Of a stretch of 64,000 bases of DNA, positions 53,976-61,924 are shown piece after piece. The notes beneath the pieces are model-generated. The model had not been told where the DNA came from and made no database searches. It saw nothing but the letters and a program-made list of their open reading frames with translations. The DNA is taken from NCBI RefSeq assembly GCF_030929595.1, contig NZ_JAVFVR010000011.1, positions 186,001-250,000 of the forward strand, written 5' to 3'. The stretch's first letter is position 1; the number at the start of each line of letters is the position of its first letter. The translations under genes and the position numbers were made by a program. This DNA comes from Flavobacterium sp. LHD-85. Lineage in GTDB: Bacteria; Bacteroidota; Bacteroidia; Flavobacteriales; Flavobacteriaceae.

Positions 53976-54111
53976 AACACATAGAAACATAGTTTTTTTG
54001 ATCGTGAAAAAGACTTAAAAAAAGAAACTAGTTTCTAACACATAGCGCTATGTGTATTTACACAAGTGAAATGCCTTTTTGCACAAGCTAAAGTCTATGA
54101 TTCTATGTGTT
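53976..54111 (-). repeat. terminal-inverted-repeat element, copy 4 (reverse orientation)
   Basis: 136 bp with ends AACACATAGAAACATAG and CTATGATTCTATGTGTT (one change). The interior (AAGAAACTAGTTTCT, AACACATAGCGCTATGTG, then GTGAAATGCC) is the reverse complement of the interior of the other copies, so this copy is inverted. It lies between convergent cupin and regulator genes. Confidence 0.85.
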
Positions 54112-54134
54112 TAAATTTTACGCTTTCAAAAAAA

Positions 54135-55709
54135 TCAATTCAAAAAATGTTCTTTTCTAATTCCTAGCTTCTTCATTCTAGAAGTCAAAGTTGTAGATGG
54201 CAAACCGAGTAAAACTGCCGCGCCTTGCGGACCCGAAATTCGGCCGCTGCATTTTTTAATTACTTTTAGAATGTGCTCCTTCTCTACTTCTTGAAGGGTT
54301 TTGGTATAAAATTCGTTGACTAAAGCATCTGAACTGGCAATTACAATTTCAGGAAAAATCATTTCTTTGATCTTTTCATCTTTGGCAAACAAAATGCTTC
54401 TTTCGACCATATTTTCTAGTTCGCGCACATTACCTGGCCACGCATTAGCCATCATGCTGTTGAGCACTTTCTTAGAAAAACGTTTTACATTTCTGTTCAT
54501 TTTTGTAGCGTGCTTTTCTAAGAAAAAATGTCCCAGAATAGGAATATCCTCTTTACGGTCGCGTAAAGCAGGAAGCTTAATAGGGTAAACATTCAATCTA
54601 AAATACAAATCACTCCTAAAACGTTCGCCATAAACTTCTTTTTCAAGAATTTTATTAGTTGCTGCAATAACTCTAGCATTCACTTTTATGCTTTTGCTTC
54701 CGCCAACTCTTTCAATTTCTTTTTCTTGCAATACGCGAAGCAGTTTTCCTTGCAATTCTAGCGGCAACTCTCCTATTTCGTCTAGAAAAATGGTGCTATT
54801 TTCAGCCTGTTCAAATTTACCAATTCTCTGTTCGGTTGCTCCTGTAAAAGCACCTCTCTCATGTCCGAACAACTCGCTTTCGATCAAGTTTTCAGGAATC
54901 GAAGCGCAATTAACCTTTATCATTTTCTGATTTGAAACTTCAGACAAATTATGAATTGCATTTGCTGCAAGTTCTTTTCCTGTTCCTGTTTCGCCCAAAA
55001 TTAAAACAGTAGAATTAGAAGAGGCTACTTGCGAAATCAATTCGTAAACATCTTTCATAGCATTGCTGTTTCCGATAATTCCGTGAAAATTTTCATTTTT
55101 AGGAATGTTTTTTTCTTTCTTTTTGCCCGAAATATTCTTTTTTAATATTTCCAGCTCGGCAAGAGCATTTTCATTCTGTTGGGTTAGCATTATGTTTCTT
55201 AACGTAATAGAAAATTGCATCGCAACTCCTCTCAAAACGCGACCAGATTCTCTACTGAAAGTTTTGGCATTTTTAAAGAAAAGAAAAAGTACATTTCTAT
55301 TTCCTTCTATATAAGGGAGAGCAATTCCAAAAACATTCTTAAAACCTTTTTTATAAATGTTCTGAATATAATCTGGATGGTTTGAATTTGATAAATCGAA
55401 AGAAACTGCATCAGCAGAATTAATGCAATCATTAAAAAAGCTGTCATTTAGAGGATAACTTTGAGAAGCTATATTTTTATCTGTTGAATGAAAAATAAAA
55501 TAATCGCCTTTGCTTTCATCTGAAGAAGCCAGAACAAAGTCATCAAATTGAAAGTTATCTTTTAATATTCCGTCAACAAGACGTTCAAATTCCTTCTTAT
55601 TTAAAACCCGAGAAAGTGCTGTACAGATAAACATAATAAGCATTTGTTCTTTTTCTCTTTCCTGCAAACGGTTTATTGCAATTGCAGCTTTATCTATAGG
55701 CTTTTCCAT
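54135..55709 (-). CDS. sigma-54-dependent activator with GAF-like sensor domain (no receiver)
   Basis: 524 aa. The N-terminus (about 25-190) is GAF-like (IMFICTALSRVLNKKEFERLVDGILKDNFQFDDFVLAS ... NVLFLFFKNAKTFSRE), followed by a linker coiled coil, AAA+ domain (GETGTGKE, GAFTGA, TIFLDEIGE) and Fis-type HTH (GPQGAAVLLGLPSTTLTSRMKKLGI). No receiver domain, so it is probably switched by a ligand or by redox state. The DNA-binding region resembles those of 12538 and 51008. It is divergent from the MhqO-like dioxygenase gene and could activate it. Confidence 0.92.
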   Translation of the reverse strand: MEKPIDKAAIAINRLQEREKEQMLIMFICTALSRVLNKKEFERLVDGILKDNFQFDDFVLASSDESKGDYFIFHSTDKNIASQSYPLNDSFFNDCINSADAVSFDLSNSNHPDYIQNIYKKGFKNVFGIALPYIEGNRNVLFLFFKNAKTFSRESGRVLRGVAMQFSITLRNIMLTQQNENALAELEILKKNISGKKKEKNIPKNENFHGIIGNSNAMKDVYELISQVASSNSTVLILGETGTGKELAANAIHNLSEVSNQKMIKVNCASIPENLIESELFGHERGAFTGATEQRIGKFEQAENSTIFLDEIGELPLELQGKLLRVLQEKEIERVGGSKSIKVNARVIAATNKILEKEVYGERFRSDLYFRLNVYPIKLPALRDRKEDIPILGHFFLEKHATKMNRNVKRFSKKVLNSMMANAWPGNVRELENMVERSILFAKDEKIKEMIFPEIVIASSDALVNEFYTKTLQEVEKEHILKVIKKCSGRISGPQGAAVLLGLPSTTLTSRMKKLGIRKEHFLN

Positions 55710-55818
55710 AAACGGTATTTATTTGGGGCATTTTGGCGGTTATAGCGTAAAAATAAGGAATAGCATTTAGTAAACAAATATAGATTTTCTAAATATGCCA
55801 TTTTTAAATCATAAAATT

Positions 55819-55901
55819 ACGATATATCGTAGGTTCTAAAATTTGGCATTTCTTCAAAAGCCTTGTTTTCAAAGCCTTTCTAAAATCGGAATGTTATTTG
55901 G
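55819..55901 (+). promoter_or_regulatory. candidate activator palindrome plus sigma-54-like promoter for the dioxygenase
   Basis: TACGATATATCGTA is a perfect 14-nt palindrome (55818-55831). GGAATGTTATTTGG (55888-55901) begins 69 bp after its A at 55819, the same distance as in the 42455 site, and shares GG...G-TTA-TTGG with GGCACGTTAATTGG there. The -24 lacks the C of GGCAC. Confidence 0.45.
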
Positions 55902-55938
55902 TTTGCTTTTGATGTTTTCAAAAACAGTGCGTTTTTAT

Positions 55939-55986
55939 TTCTTAATCTAGGTTAATCGATGCAGAAGCATAACCGCCGTAAATTTG
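55939..55986 (+). promoter_or_regulatory. shared 27-nt operator block and -7 element upstream of the dioxygenase
   Basis: 55939-55965 is identical over 27 nt to 42698-42724 (TTAATC-TAGG-TTAATC core). A -7 element TAAATTTG stands at 55979-55986, the same 13 nt behind the block as at the other locus. The predicted start point near 55993 lies 33 nt before the ATG. Confidence 0.65.
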
Positions 55987-56025
55987 TAAAAGAAAAATCA
56001 ATAACAATTTAATATAAAAAATACC

Positions 56026-56964
56026 ATGGAAAATAAAATTTTAGGCTTACACCATATTACTGCAATTGCAGGTGACGCTAAACGCAATTTTGACTTTTAC
56101 TCAAAAGTTTTAGGATTAAGATTCATCAAAAAAACAGTGAACTTTGATGATCCTGGAACTTACCACTTTTACTTTGGTGACGAAGTAGGAAGCGCAGGAA
56201 CGATCTTAACCTTTTTCCCTTGGGGAGCAGGAATTCAACAAGGAAGAAAAGGTTCTGGAATGGCAACTGAAATTGGCTATTCTGTTCCAAAAGGAAGTCT
56301 TGATTTCTGGCAAAAACGTTTTGAGCAGTATAATGTAATTTACAATAAACCAGCTGAAAAGTTTGGTGAAAAATATCTGACTTTCTTAGATCCAGACGGA
56401 TTAAAATTGGAGTTAATCGAATCTAAAACAGATGATAACAGAAAAGCTTGGGAAACTGACGAAGTAAAAGCTGATGTCGCTACAAAAGGGTTTCATAACA
56501 TTACTTTGACTTTAAACAATATCAAAGCAACTGCAGCCATCTTAACTGACATATTCGGTTACAAATTAATCGATCAGGATGTAAACCGTTACCGTTATGC
56601 GACAGATGCTGTAGAAAATGCGGCTATTGTTGACTTGGTAGAATTGCCAGAAGAAAAACGCGGTTTAAACGCTAACGGAACTGTTCACCACGTGGCTTTC
56701 CGTGTGCCAAATGATGAAGTTTTAATGAAATTCAGAGAAAAAATCGAAGATTACGGATTGTCTATCACACCGCAAATTGACAGACAATATTTCCACTCTC
56801 TATATTTCAGAGAACCAGGCGGAGTTTTGTTTGAAATTGCAACTGACAATCCTGGATTTACTGTAGACGAAAGCTTAGAAGAATTAGGTCAAAACTTAAA
56901 GCTTCCAGCTCAATACGAATCTCAAAGAGCAGCTATCGAAGAGCATTTGGTTAAAATTAATTAA
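56026..56964 (+). CDS. ring-cleaving dioxygenase, glyoxalase/VOC fold (MhqO/MhqE-like)
   Basis: 312 aa with two VOC modules (about 1-145 and 150-300). Metal-ligand regions: LHHITAIAGDAKRNFDFYSKVLGLRFIKKTVNFDDPGTYHFYFGD, second module GTVHHVAFRVPND and the glutamate in REPGGVLFEIATD. This matches the long glyoxalase family dioxygenases called MhqA/MhqE/MhqO in Bacillus, which open hydroquinone-type rings. It is a single gene with its own strong upstream signals and a terminator. Function in quinone detoxification is inferred from the family. Confidence 0.9.
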   Translation: MENKILGLHHITAIAGDAKRNFDFYSKVLGLRFIKKTVNFDDPGTYHFYFGDEVGSAGTILTFFPWGAGIQQGRKGSGMATEIGYSVPKGSLDFWQKRFEQYNVIYNKPAEKFGEKYLTFLDPDGLKLELIESKTDDNRKAWETDEVKADVATKGFHNITLTLNNIKATAAILTDIFGYKLIDQDVNRYRYATDAVENAAIVDLVELPEEKRGLNANGTVHHVAFRVPNDEVLMKFREKIEDYGLSITPQIDRQYFHSLYFREPGGVLFEIATDNPGFTVDESLEELGQNLKLPAQYESQRAAIEEHLVKIN

Positions 56965-57009
56965 TTCAAATATTAAACTGGGTTTAATCCCAAAACACAC
57001 AACTATTCT

Positions 57010-57045
57010 GAAAAAGCTGTCCTAATTTGGGATGGCTTTTTTTGC
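57010..57045 (+). terminator. intrinsic terminator after the dioxygenase
   Basis: AAAAAGCTGTCC, loop TAATTT, GGGATGGCTTTTTTT; the stem contains a G-U pair and is followed by a T run. Confidence 0.8.
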
Positions 57046-57137
57046 TTGGGAAATTAAAATGGTTTGATTTTTTATAGGAAAATATTTTATATTTGAGTTC
57101 TTACTTACAACTTTACACCTATTCTATAAAATCGCAT

Positions 57138-57734
57138 ATGAAAGAAAATTGGCTTTTTATTAAAACTCCAGATGATTACGGATATCCGGAGATTATTCAG
57201 ATTGATAAAGATATCATTGATTATTTTATCGTTGAAAAAATTGATGAAACTTGTCTCCTAAAAAGCGAAAACAGAAATGAAAAGTTAAGCGAAACAGAAT
57301 ATAAATTTATAAATCAAAATCGAATTAGATTTTTCAGAAAAGGAAAAATTCATAAAGTTTTAAGTGATGAAAAGTCTATAACTGAAGATTGTATATTCGA
57401 AGATGACTACGAAAAACTAAACGTAACAGAAACTGAATTAACAGAAACTGAAATTCAGAATTTAAAGTTTGAGTTTAATTGGAATGGAGAAAAAAAGAAT
57501 CTCAAGTTCAATGAGGTTTTAGACCCACCTACTATACAAGAAATAAATAAACGTTTGAATAGACAAGGTAGTAGAATTTTGCTTGAAAAACTAAATGAAA
57601 CACTATTTGTTGCACTTTATACAGACAATTATCTTGAAAAACTAATTCCTATAAAATATGTAGACAGACAAAAGATAATTCTACATGGTTTCCCGAAAGA
57701 GCCTTATGAGATTAATTGTTCAATAATAGAATAA
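57138..57734 (+). CDS. protein of unknown function
   Basis: 198 aa; ATG at 57138 is taken as start (an upstream TTG at 57093 would add 15 residues). No signal peptide or membrane helix. Highly charged, with an N-terminal part KENWLFIKTPDDYGYPEIIQIDKDIIDYFIVEKIDETCLL and later segments predicted as strands. Such isolated hypothetical genes with no neighbours of known function are common in variable islands. No family is recognised; the base composition is more AT-rich than in the neighbouring operons. Confidence 0.65.
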   Translation: MKENWLFIKTPDDYGYPEIIQIDKDIIDYFIVEKIDETCLLKSENRNEKLSETEYKFINQNRIRFFRKGKIHKVLSDEKSITEDCIFEDDYEKLNVTETELTETEIQNLKFEFNWNGEKKNLKFNEVLDPPTIQEINKRLNRQGSRILLEKLNETLFVALYTDNYLEKLIPIKYVDRQKIILHGFPKEPYEINCSIIE

Positions 57735-57820
57735 AAAAAGCTGATAACAGGTACTTCGATCAATTTAGACAATTGGGTTAATGGAAAAGCAATTATTAAG
57801 ACTTTGTCTTGTATGTACAA

Positions 57821-57857
57821 GAGCGAGACACTCGCGTTAGCGGAGACCGCATAGCTA
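57821..57857. other. GC-richer palindrome GAGCGAGACACTCGC between variable genes
   Basis: GCGAG-ACA-CTCGC hairpin followed by GTTAGCGGAGACCGCATAGC (GCGG..CCGC pairing). It stands out against AT-rich surroundings between two unknown genes and may be a remnant of a mobile or repeat element. Confidence 0.4.
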
Positions 57858-57907
57858 GATAGCCCTAAAACAGAATAATAGACAATAAACTTATTAAAAA
57901 AAATCGC

Positions 57908-58465
57908 GTGGAAATAGAAACTATTAGAAATATAATTAGAAAAGCTCTTGAAGAACTAGTAGATAAAGATGATGAAATTTTTAAACAAAAATTGCCTAAA
58001 TTAGGAAAATCTACTGAAAAAGAACGAAAATTAAATAGAGAATTACACGAAACAGCTTTAAATCATAGATTCGCATTCTATCTGGAAAACGGTTTGATAA
58101 ATAAAAACTTAACAACTTATAATGTCGATATTGAATACAATAGAAACTTTTCAAATCCAAAATCTGTAAAAATGGAAGGCATAAAAATTCCTGTAAGACC
58201 CGATATTTTAATTCATAAAAGAATGAAAACTTCAGAGTCAGATTCACATTTACTTATAATCGAAGCAAAAAAAGGCAAAACCTCTGATCATGATATTGAA
58301 AAAGTTAAAGCGTTTATGAATGATACTGATTATAAATATAAATATGGATTAACCGTTTCGTATGCTTTCAATCAAAATCAAGTTGAAACAATCTTGTATT
58401 CAAAATCGAAAAACAATAAAATAGAAAAAGAAAAAATAAATGTAAAAAGAAAAAGCTACAGCTAA
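57908..58465 (+). CDS. possible PD-(D/E)XK-fold protein of unknown function
   Basis: 185 aa starting with GTG. The N-terminal half is helical and charged. The core RPDILIHKRMKTSESDSHLLIIEAKKGKTSDHDIEKVKAFM has an Asp, a following strand and an E-x-K signature (IIEAKKG), the arrangement of PD-(D/E)XK nucleases. The basic C-terminus (KNNKIEKEKINVKRKSYS) could bind DNA. No methylase or defence partner is adjacent, so restriction activity is not supported. Terminated by a strong hairpin at 58514. Confidence 0.65.
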   Translation: MEIETIRNIIRKALEELVDKDDEIFKQKLPKLGKSTEKERKLNRELHETALNHRFAFYLENGLINKNLTTYNVDIEYNRNFSNPKSVKMEGIKIPVRPDILIHKRMKTSESDSHLLIIEAKKGKTSDHDIEKVKAFMNDTDYKYKYGLTVSYAFNQNQVETILYSKSKNNKIEKEKINVKRKSYS

Positions 58466-58513
58466 TTTCAGAACAGTAAAACCTGAGACTGGCATATCAA
58501 AAACAAATGATAT

Positions 58514-58548
58514 AAAAAAAGCTGTCTAGAATCTAGACAGCTTTTTTT
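58514..58548 (+). terminator. intrinsic terminator after the 57908 gene
   Basis: AAAAAAAGCTGTCTAGA and TCTAGACAGCTTTTTTT (17 nt arms with a single central A), followed by an AT-rich stretch. Confidence 0.85.
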
Positions 58549-58656
58549 ATAATCATTTCATCACATAATACTTTTTCGAAGCAATAAATTATCTATAAAA
58601 ATGTTTTCTAGACATGTTCAAAACCCTTAGTTTTACTCTTCCAAATACCCCAAAAC

Positions 58657-61065
58657 ATGAAAAAAGTAATTTTCTTACTTTTACTAACTTTCTTTACCAC
58701 GTCCTCTTTTAGCCAAAACGAAACCGATAAACTTAAGCTTCAGAAAGATAGATTAATGTTACATAATGTGGCTATTTATCTTCGCAACGTTAATCAAGGA
58801 TCTATCGATATTGACAGCGCGATGATTTTAGCCTGCAAAGCGCACAAACTTCCGTACACGCTTGCCAATGATGAAGGTTTTAATGATGCATCTAACTTTC
58901 CGGGAAATAATTTAATTACGAATAATTATGTTCGTGGCGCAGAATTGCTATTGCCGAGATTAAATACAACAGATCAAATTAAGCTAGCGTTGCAGATTGG
59001 GAGCTTTTATCTTTTTAAAGCTGGTGCCAAAAAAGATGATCTCAAAAATGCGCTTTTATATATCAATAAAGCCCAAAAACTGGCAGAAAAATATGAGATT
59101 CAAAAATGGCGTTTTCAATCTAAATATCTTCTAGCCAAATATTATTATCAAGCAGGGAAACCGCAATTGAGCGGCACGATTTTTTCGCAATTGGTTAACG
59201 CTGCAAGAAAAACACAAAATGAAAAAATACTAGCAGAAGCTATTGACAATCAAGGTACATTTATGCCTGACAACAATAAGGAAAAAGCAACTATTTTATC
59301 TGAAGCTTTGGCTATTTATAAAAAAACGGGCAACAAGGAAAAGGAAATTGAAACTTACATGAAAATTATTCCGGTTCATTTTTGGACTGGCAATATGAAA
59401 TTGGCCAAACAAGAACTCCTAACAAGTCTTAGCCTTCAGAAAAAGATAGGTTTTCTATACACACAGTATACCGAAACGACTATTTCGCATATCGAATTAT
59501 TCCACAACAACCTTAAAGACGCGCTTTATTATGCTTTGGAAAGTGTCAGTTCAATGGAAAAAACAAAAGATTATGCCTTTGCAGACAGCTTTTATATACG
59601 TTTAGGAAACATTTACAGTAGCACGGGCTATTATGAAGATGCTATTAAATTTTATCTTAAAGGAATTGAATATAACCAAAGAGAGTTAAATACTGGAACT
59701 TGGCATAAGAGTTTTTTTGGTGCTGTACGCTCGCTAATGGATGCTTCTAAATACACTCAAGCCTTACAATATCTAGAAAATAATTCCAAAAAATATCCGC
59801 CCAAAAACGATTTGGATAATATGATCCTAAATCAACTAAAGGCTTGTTGTTACGACCAATTAGGAAGATTGAAAGAAGCCGAAGCAAGTTATGAAAAAGT
59901 CAATTTTTATGCTAAAAAAATAAAAAGCGTAGAAGCAATGAAAGATGTTGCAGAGTGCTCGTCGATCATGGCTTTGTTTTACTTAAAAATTAATAAGCCG
60001 CAAAAAGCTAAAGAAATTGCAGATCACGTTATTGCTATTTCAAAACAAAATAAAGAAGGTTTTAACCACAATGTTTTGGAACTTTCTTTGTATAAAATAG
60101 ATTCAATCAATGGAAATTATCTTTCTGCGATCGAACACATGAAAAGCTATAATCGAATTCAAGATTCGATGGATGACATTAGTAAAAATCGTGATTATGA
60201 AAATTTGAAATTCAAATTTGAAACTACTGCCAAAGAACAAAATATAAAATCTCTGAGGCAGCAGACCAATCTTCAAAAACGGGAACTGCATTCTTCACGG
60301 CTTTTAAACACTATTTCTATAAGCAGTCTGCTTTTGTTACTGATTATCATTATTTTATTATACAATAGAGCAAAAATTAAACAGCGAAGTACTAGCCGAC
60401 TACAATTGAAAGAAAAAGAAATTAAGCTCAAAAATGTAAAATTGGAGCGTCTGGTTGAAGAAAAAGAATGGCTATTAAAAGAAATTCATCATCGCGTAAA
60501 AAACAATCTTCAGACTGTCATTAGTTTGCTTAATTCGCAATCTTCCTATTTGAAAGATGATTTGGCAATTTCTACTATAAAAAACAGTCAAAATAGAATT
60601 TATGCAATGTCACTTATTCATCAGAGATTGTATCAGGAAGATAATGTTTCTATGATCAATATGCCTGATTATTGCAACGAATTGGTTGAATATCTAAAAG
60701 AGTCTTTTAATGCAGAATACATTCATTTTGAAGTAAAAATTGCCTCTATAGAGTTGGATATTTCTCAAGCAATTGCGGTTGGATTAATTACAAACGAAAT
60801 CATAACCAATTCGATAAAATATGCTTTTAAGGACACTTCAAATTGCAAGATTCGCTTCTCATTATCTGAAGTAAGCGAAAATTGCTATATGCTGGAGATT
60901 TCTGATAACGGAATTGGCATACCGGATACCACAGAATTGCAAAATAGTAACTCGTTCGGAATGACGCTTATAAATGGCTTAAGCAATACGCTTGAAGGAG
61001 ATTTAGTGGTTAAAAATGAAAATGGACTTAGCTTTCAATTGGTATTTAAAAAGGATTTTAGATAA
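58657..61065 (+). CDS. TPR-containing sensor histidine kinase (HisKA_2 type), paralogue of 14717
   Basis: 802 aa. Signal peptide (1-19), periplasmic TPR-like repeats (about 70-520), a membrane helix (ISISSLLLLLIIIILLYN, about 550-568), a short coiled coil and kinase core with KEIHHRVKNNLQTVISLLNSQS (His611/612), N-box TNEIITNSIKYAF and DNGIGIPD. It is clearly related to the 14717 kinase through the whole length. There is no receiver domain or adjacent regulator; the closest receivers are 51008 and 12538. It may form an arm of the same phosphorelay. Confidence 0.92.
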   Translation: MKKVIFLLLLTFFTTSSFSQNETDKLKLQKDRLMLHNVAIYLRNVNQGSIDIDSAMILACKAHKLPYTLANDEGFNDASNFPGNNLITNNYVRGAELLLPRLNTTDQIKLALQIGSFYLFKAGAKKDDLKNALLYINKAQKLAEKYEIQKWRFQSKYLLAKYYYQAGKPQLSGTIFSQLVNAARKTQNEKILAEAIDNQGTFMPDNNKEKATILSEALAIYKKTGNKEKEIETYMKIIPVHFWTGNMKLAKQELLTSLSLQKKIGFLYTQYTETTISHIELFHNNLKDALYYALESVSSMEKTKDYAFADSFYIRLGNIYSSTGYYEDAIKFYLKGIEYNQRELNTGTWHKSFFGAVRSLMDASKYTQALQYLENNSKKYPPKNDLDNMILNQLKACCYDQLGRLKEAEASYEKVNFYAKKIKSVEAMKDVAECSSIMALFYLKINKPQKAKEIADHVIAISKQNKEGFNHNVLELSLYKIDSINGNYLSAIEHMKSYNRIQDSMDDISKNRDYENLKFKFETTAKEQNIKSLRQQTNLQKRELHSSRLLNTISISSLLLLLIIIILLYNRAKIKQRSTSRLQLKEKEIKLKNVKLERLVEEKEWLLKEIHHRVKNNLQTVISLLNSQSSYLKDDLAISTIKNSQNRIYAMSLIHQRLYQEDNVSMINMPDYCNELVEYLKESFNAEYIHFEVKIASIELDISQAIAVGLITNEIITNSIKYAFKDTSNCKIRFSLSEVSENCYMLEISDNGIGIPDTTELQNSNSFGMTLINGLSNTLEGDLVVKNENGLSFQLVFKKDFR

Positions 61066-61069
61066 AAAA

Positions 61070-61852
61070 CTATTCTTCGGCAGCCATTAATTCCAATTTA
61101 GCCATAATTAAAGCCAGATTATTTTCTAGAATAATTTTTCCGTCACGCCATTCTTTCTTATTTGAACCTCTAGAAATTCTAAAAATGAAATCGCCAGTAA
61201 AAACATATCCCCACGTTTCTCTCATACTATTTTTGGTTAGTCTTTTTTGCGCTTCTCTTAAATCAACTTTAATTTCAGTTCCATTTTTAAAAACCACAGT
61301 ATCCAATCCGTCTAGACCTTTTCTAAATTCATGTCCACGATATTGAATGAGTCTGATCAAAGCATTCATAAAGCGTAAAGCCCGATCCAAGTTTTCTTTA
61401 GAAACATATAAATCCAAAATTTCCAACTTATCTAGCAGAATATCTTGATCTACAATTTTGCTTTCCCAATATTGCTTTGTTGCTGAAATAATCTCAACTG
61501 GATTTTCTAATGTATCGCTAACGCTTAAAGGAGCATGAACATCGTTTTTTATACTCTGAGTCAAATCAAGCAAAGGAGTAGATTTTAAAGGAACTCTAAG
61601 CTGCATTTCGTAGGTCTTTTTAAAAATTGCAATCTCATTATTTCCATTAAAATCCAACGAAAGCTCTGGAACATTTTTTCTCTTATATGCTGGTCCAATC
61701 CAATGTCGGCTTTTAGGAAGCGGGATCTTCATTTTTTCACATGCATTTTTAATTCCCATACTGGAAACTTCATAATGTTTTGCGATCTGCAGGATTGGAA
61801 ATTTCCAAACCAAAGTATAAAGTTCTGATCTAGTAAAAGTAATTTTGTCCAT
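61070..61852 (-). CDS. protein of unknown function with N-terminal HTH-like domain
   Basis: 260 aa. Residues 5-55 (FTRSELYTLVWKFPILQIAKHYEVSSMGIKNACEKMKIPLPKSRHWIGPAYKR) look like a helix-turn-helix domain found in many proteins of variable regions: L-W-x-P-I-x-Q-I-A then S-x-x-G-I-K-x-A-C then I-P-x-P. The rest is charged with WESKIVDQDILLDKLEILDLYV and a strand-rich KNGTEIKVDLREAQKRLTKNSMRETWGYVFTGDFIFRISRG part. Function unknown. Only 4 bp separate it from the convergent kinase stop. Confidence 0.72.
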   Translation of the reverse strand: MDKITFTRSELYTLVWKFPILQIAKHYEVSSMGIKNACEKMKIPLPKSRHWIGPAYKRKNVPELSLDFNGNNEIAIFKKTYEMQLRVPLKSTPLLDLTQSIKNDVHAPLSVSDTLENPVEIISATKQYWESKIVDQDILLDKLEILDLYVSKENLDRALRFMNALIRLIQYRGHEFRKGLDGLDTVVFKNGTEIKVDLREAQKRLTKNSMRETWGYVFTGDFIFRISRGSNKKEWRDGKIILENNLALIMAKLELMAAEE

Positions 61853-61924
61853 GAATCAATTCAAAAGAAAATTCACCATCTCTATAATTGCTTACAGAAA
61901 TGGTGAATTAAGAAAAATTAAGTA

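Larger units (their letters stand above)
55710..56025. promoter_or_regulatory. 316-bp divergent control region (sigma-54 activator / dioxygenase)
   Basis: No gene seen. The left part (55710-55800) is AT-rich. It then holds the palindrome at 55818, the sigma-54-like element at 55888 and the 27-nt block at 55939, each described separately. Confidence 0.55.

Noticed and set aside
57908..58465. Restriction endonuclease
   Set aside because: The EAKK signature fits a PD-(D/E)XK fold but no methyltransferase or specificity gene is present.
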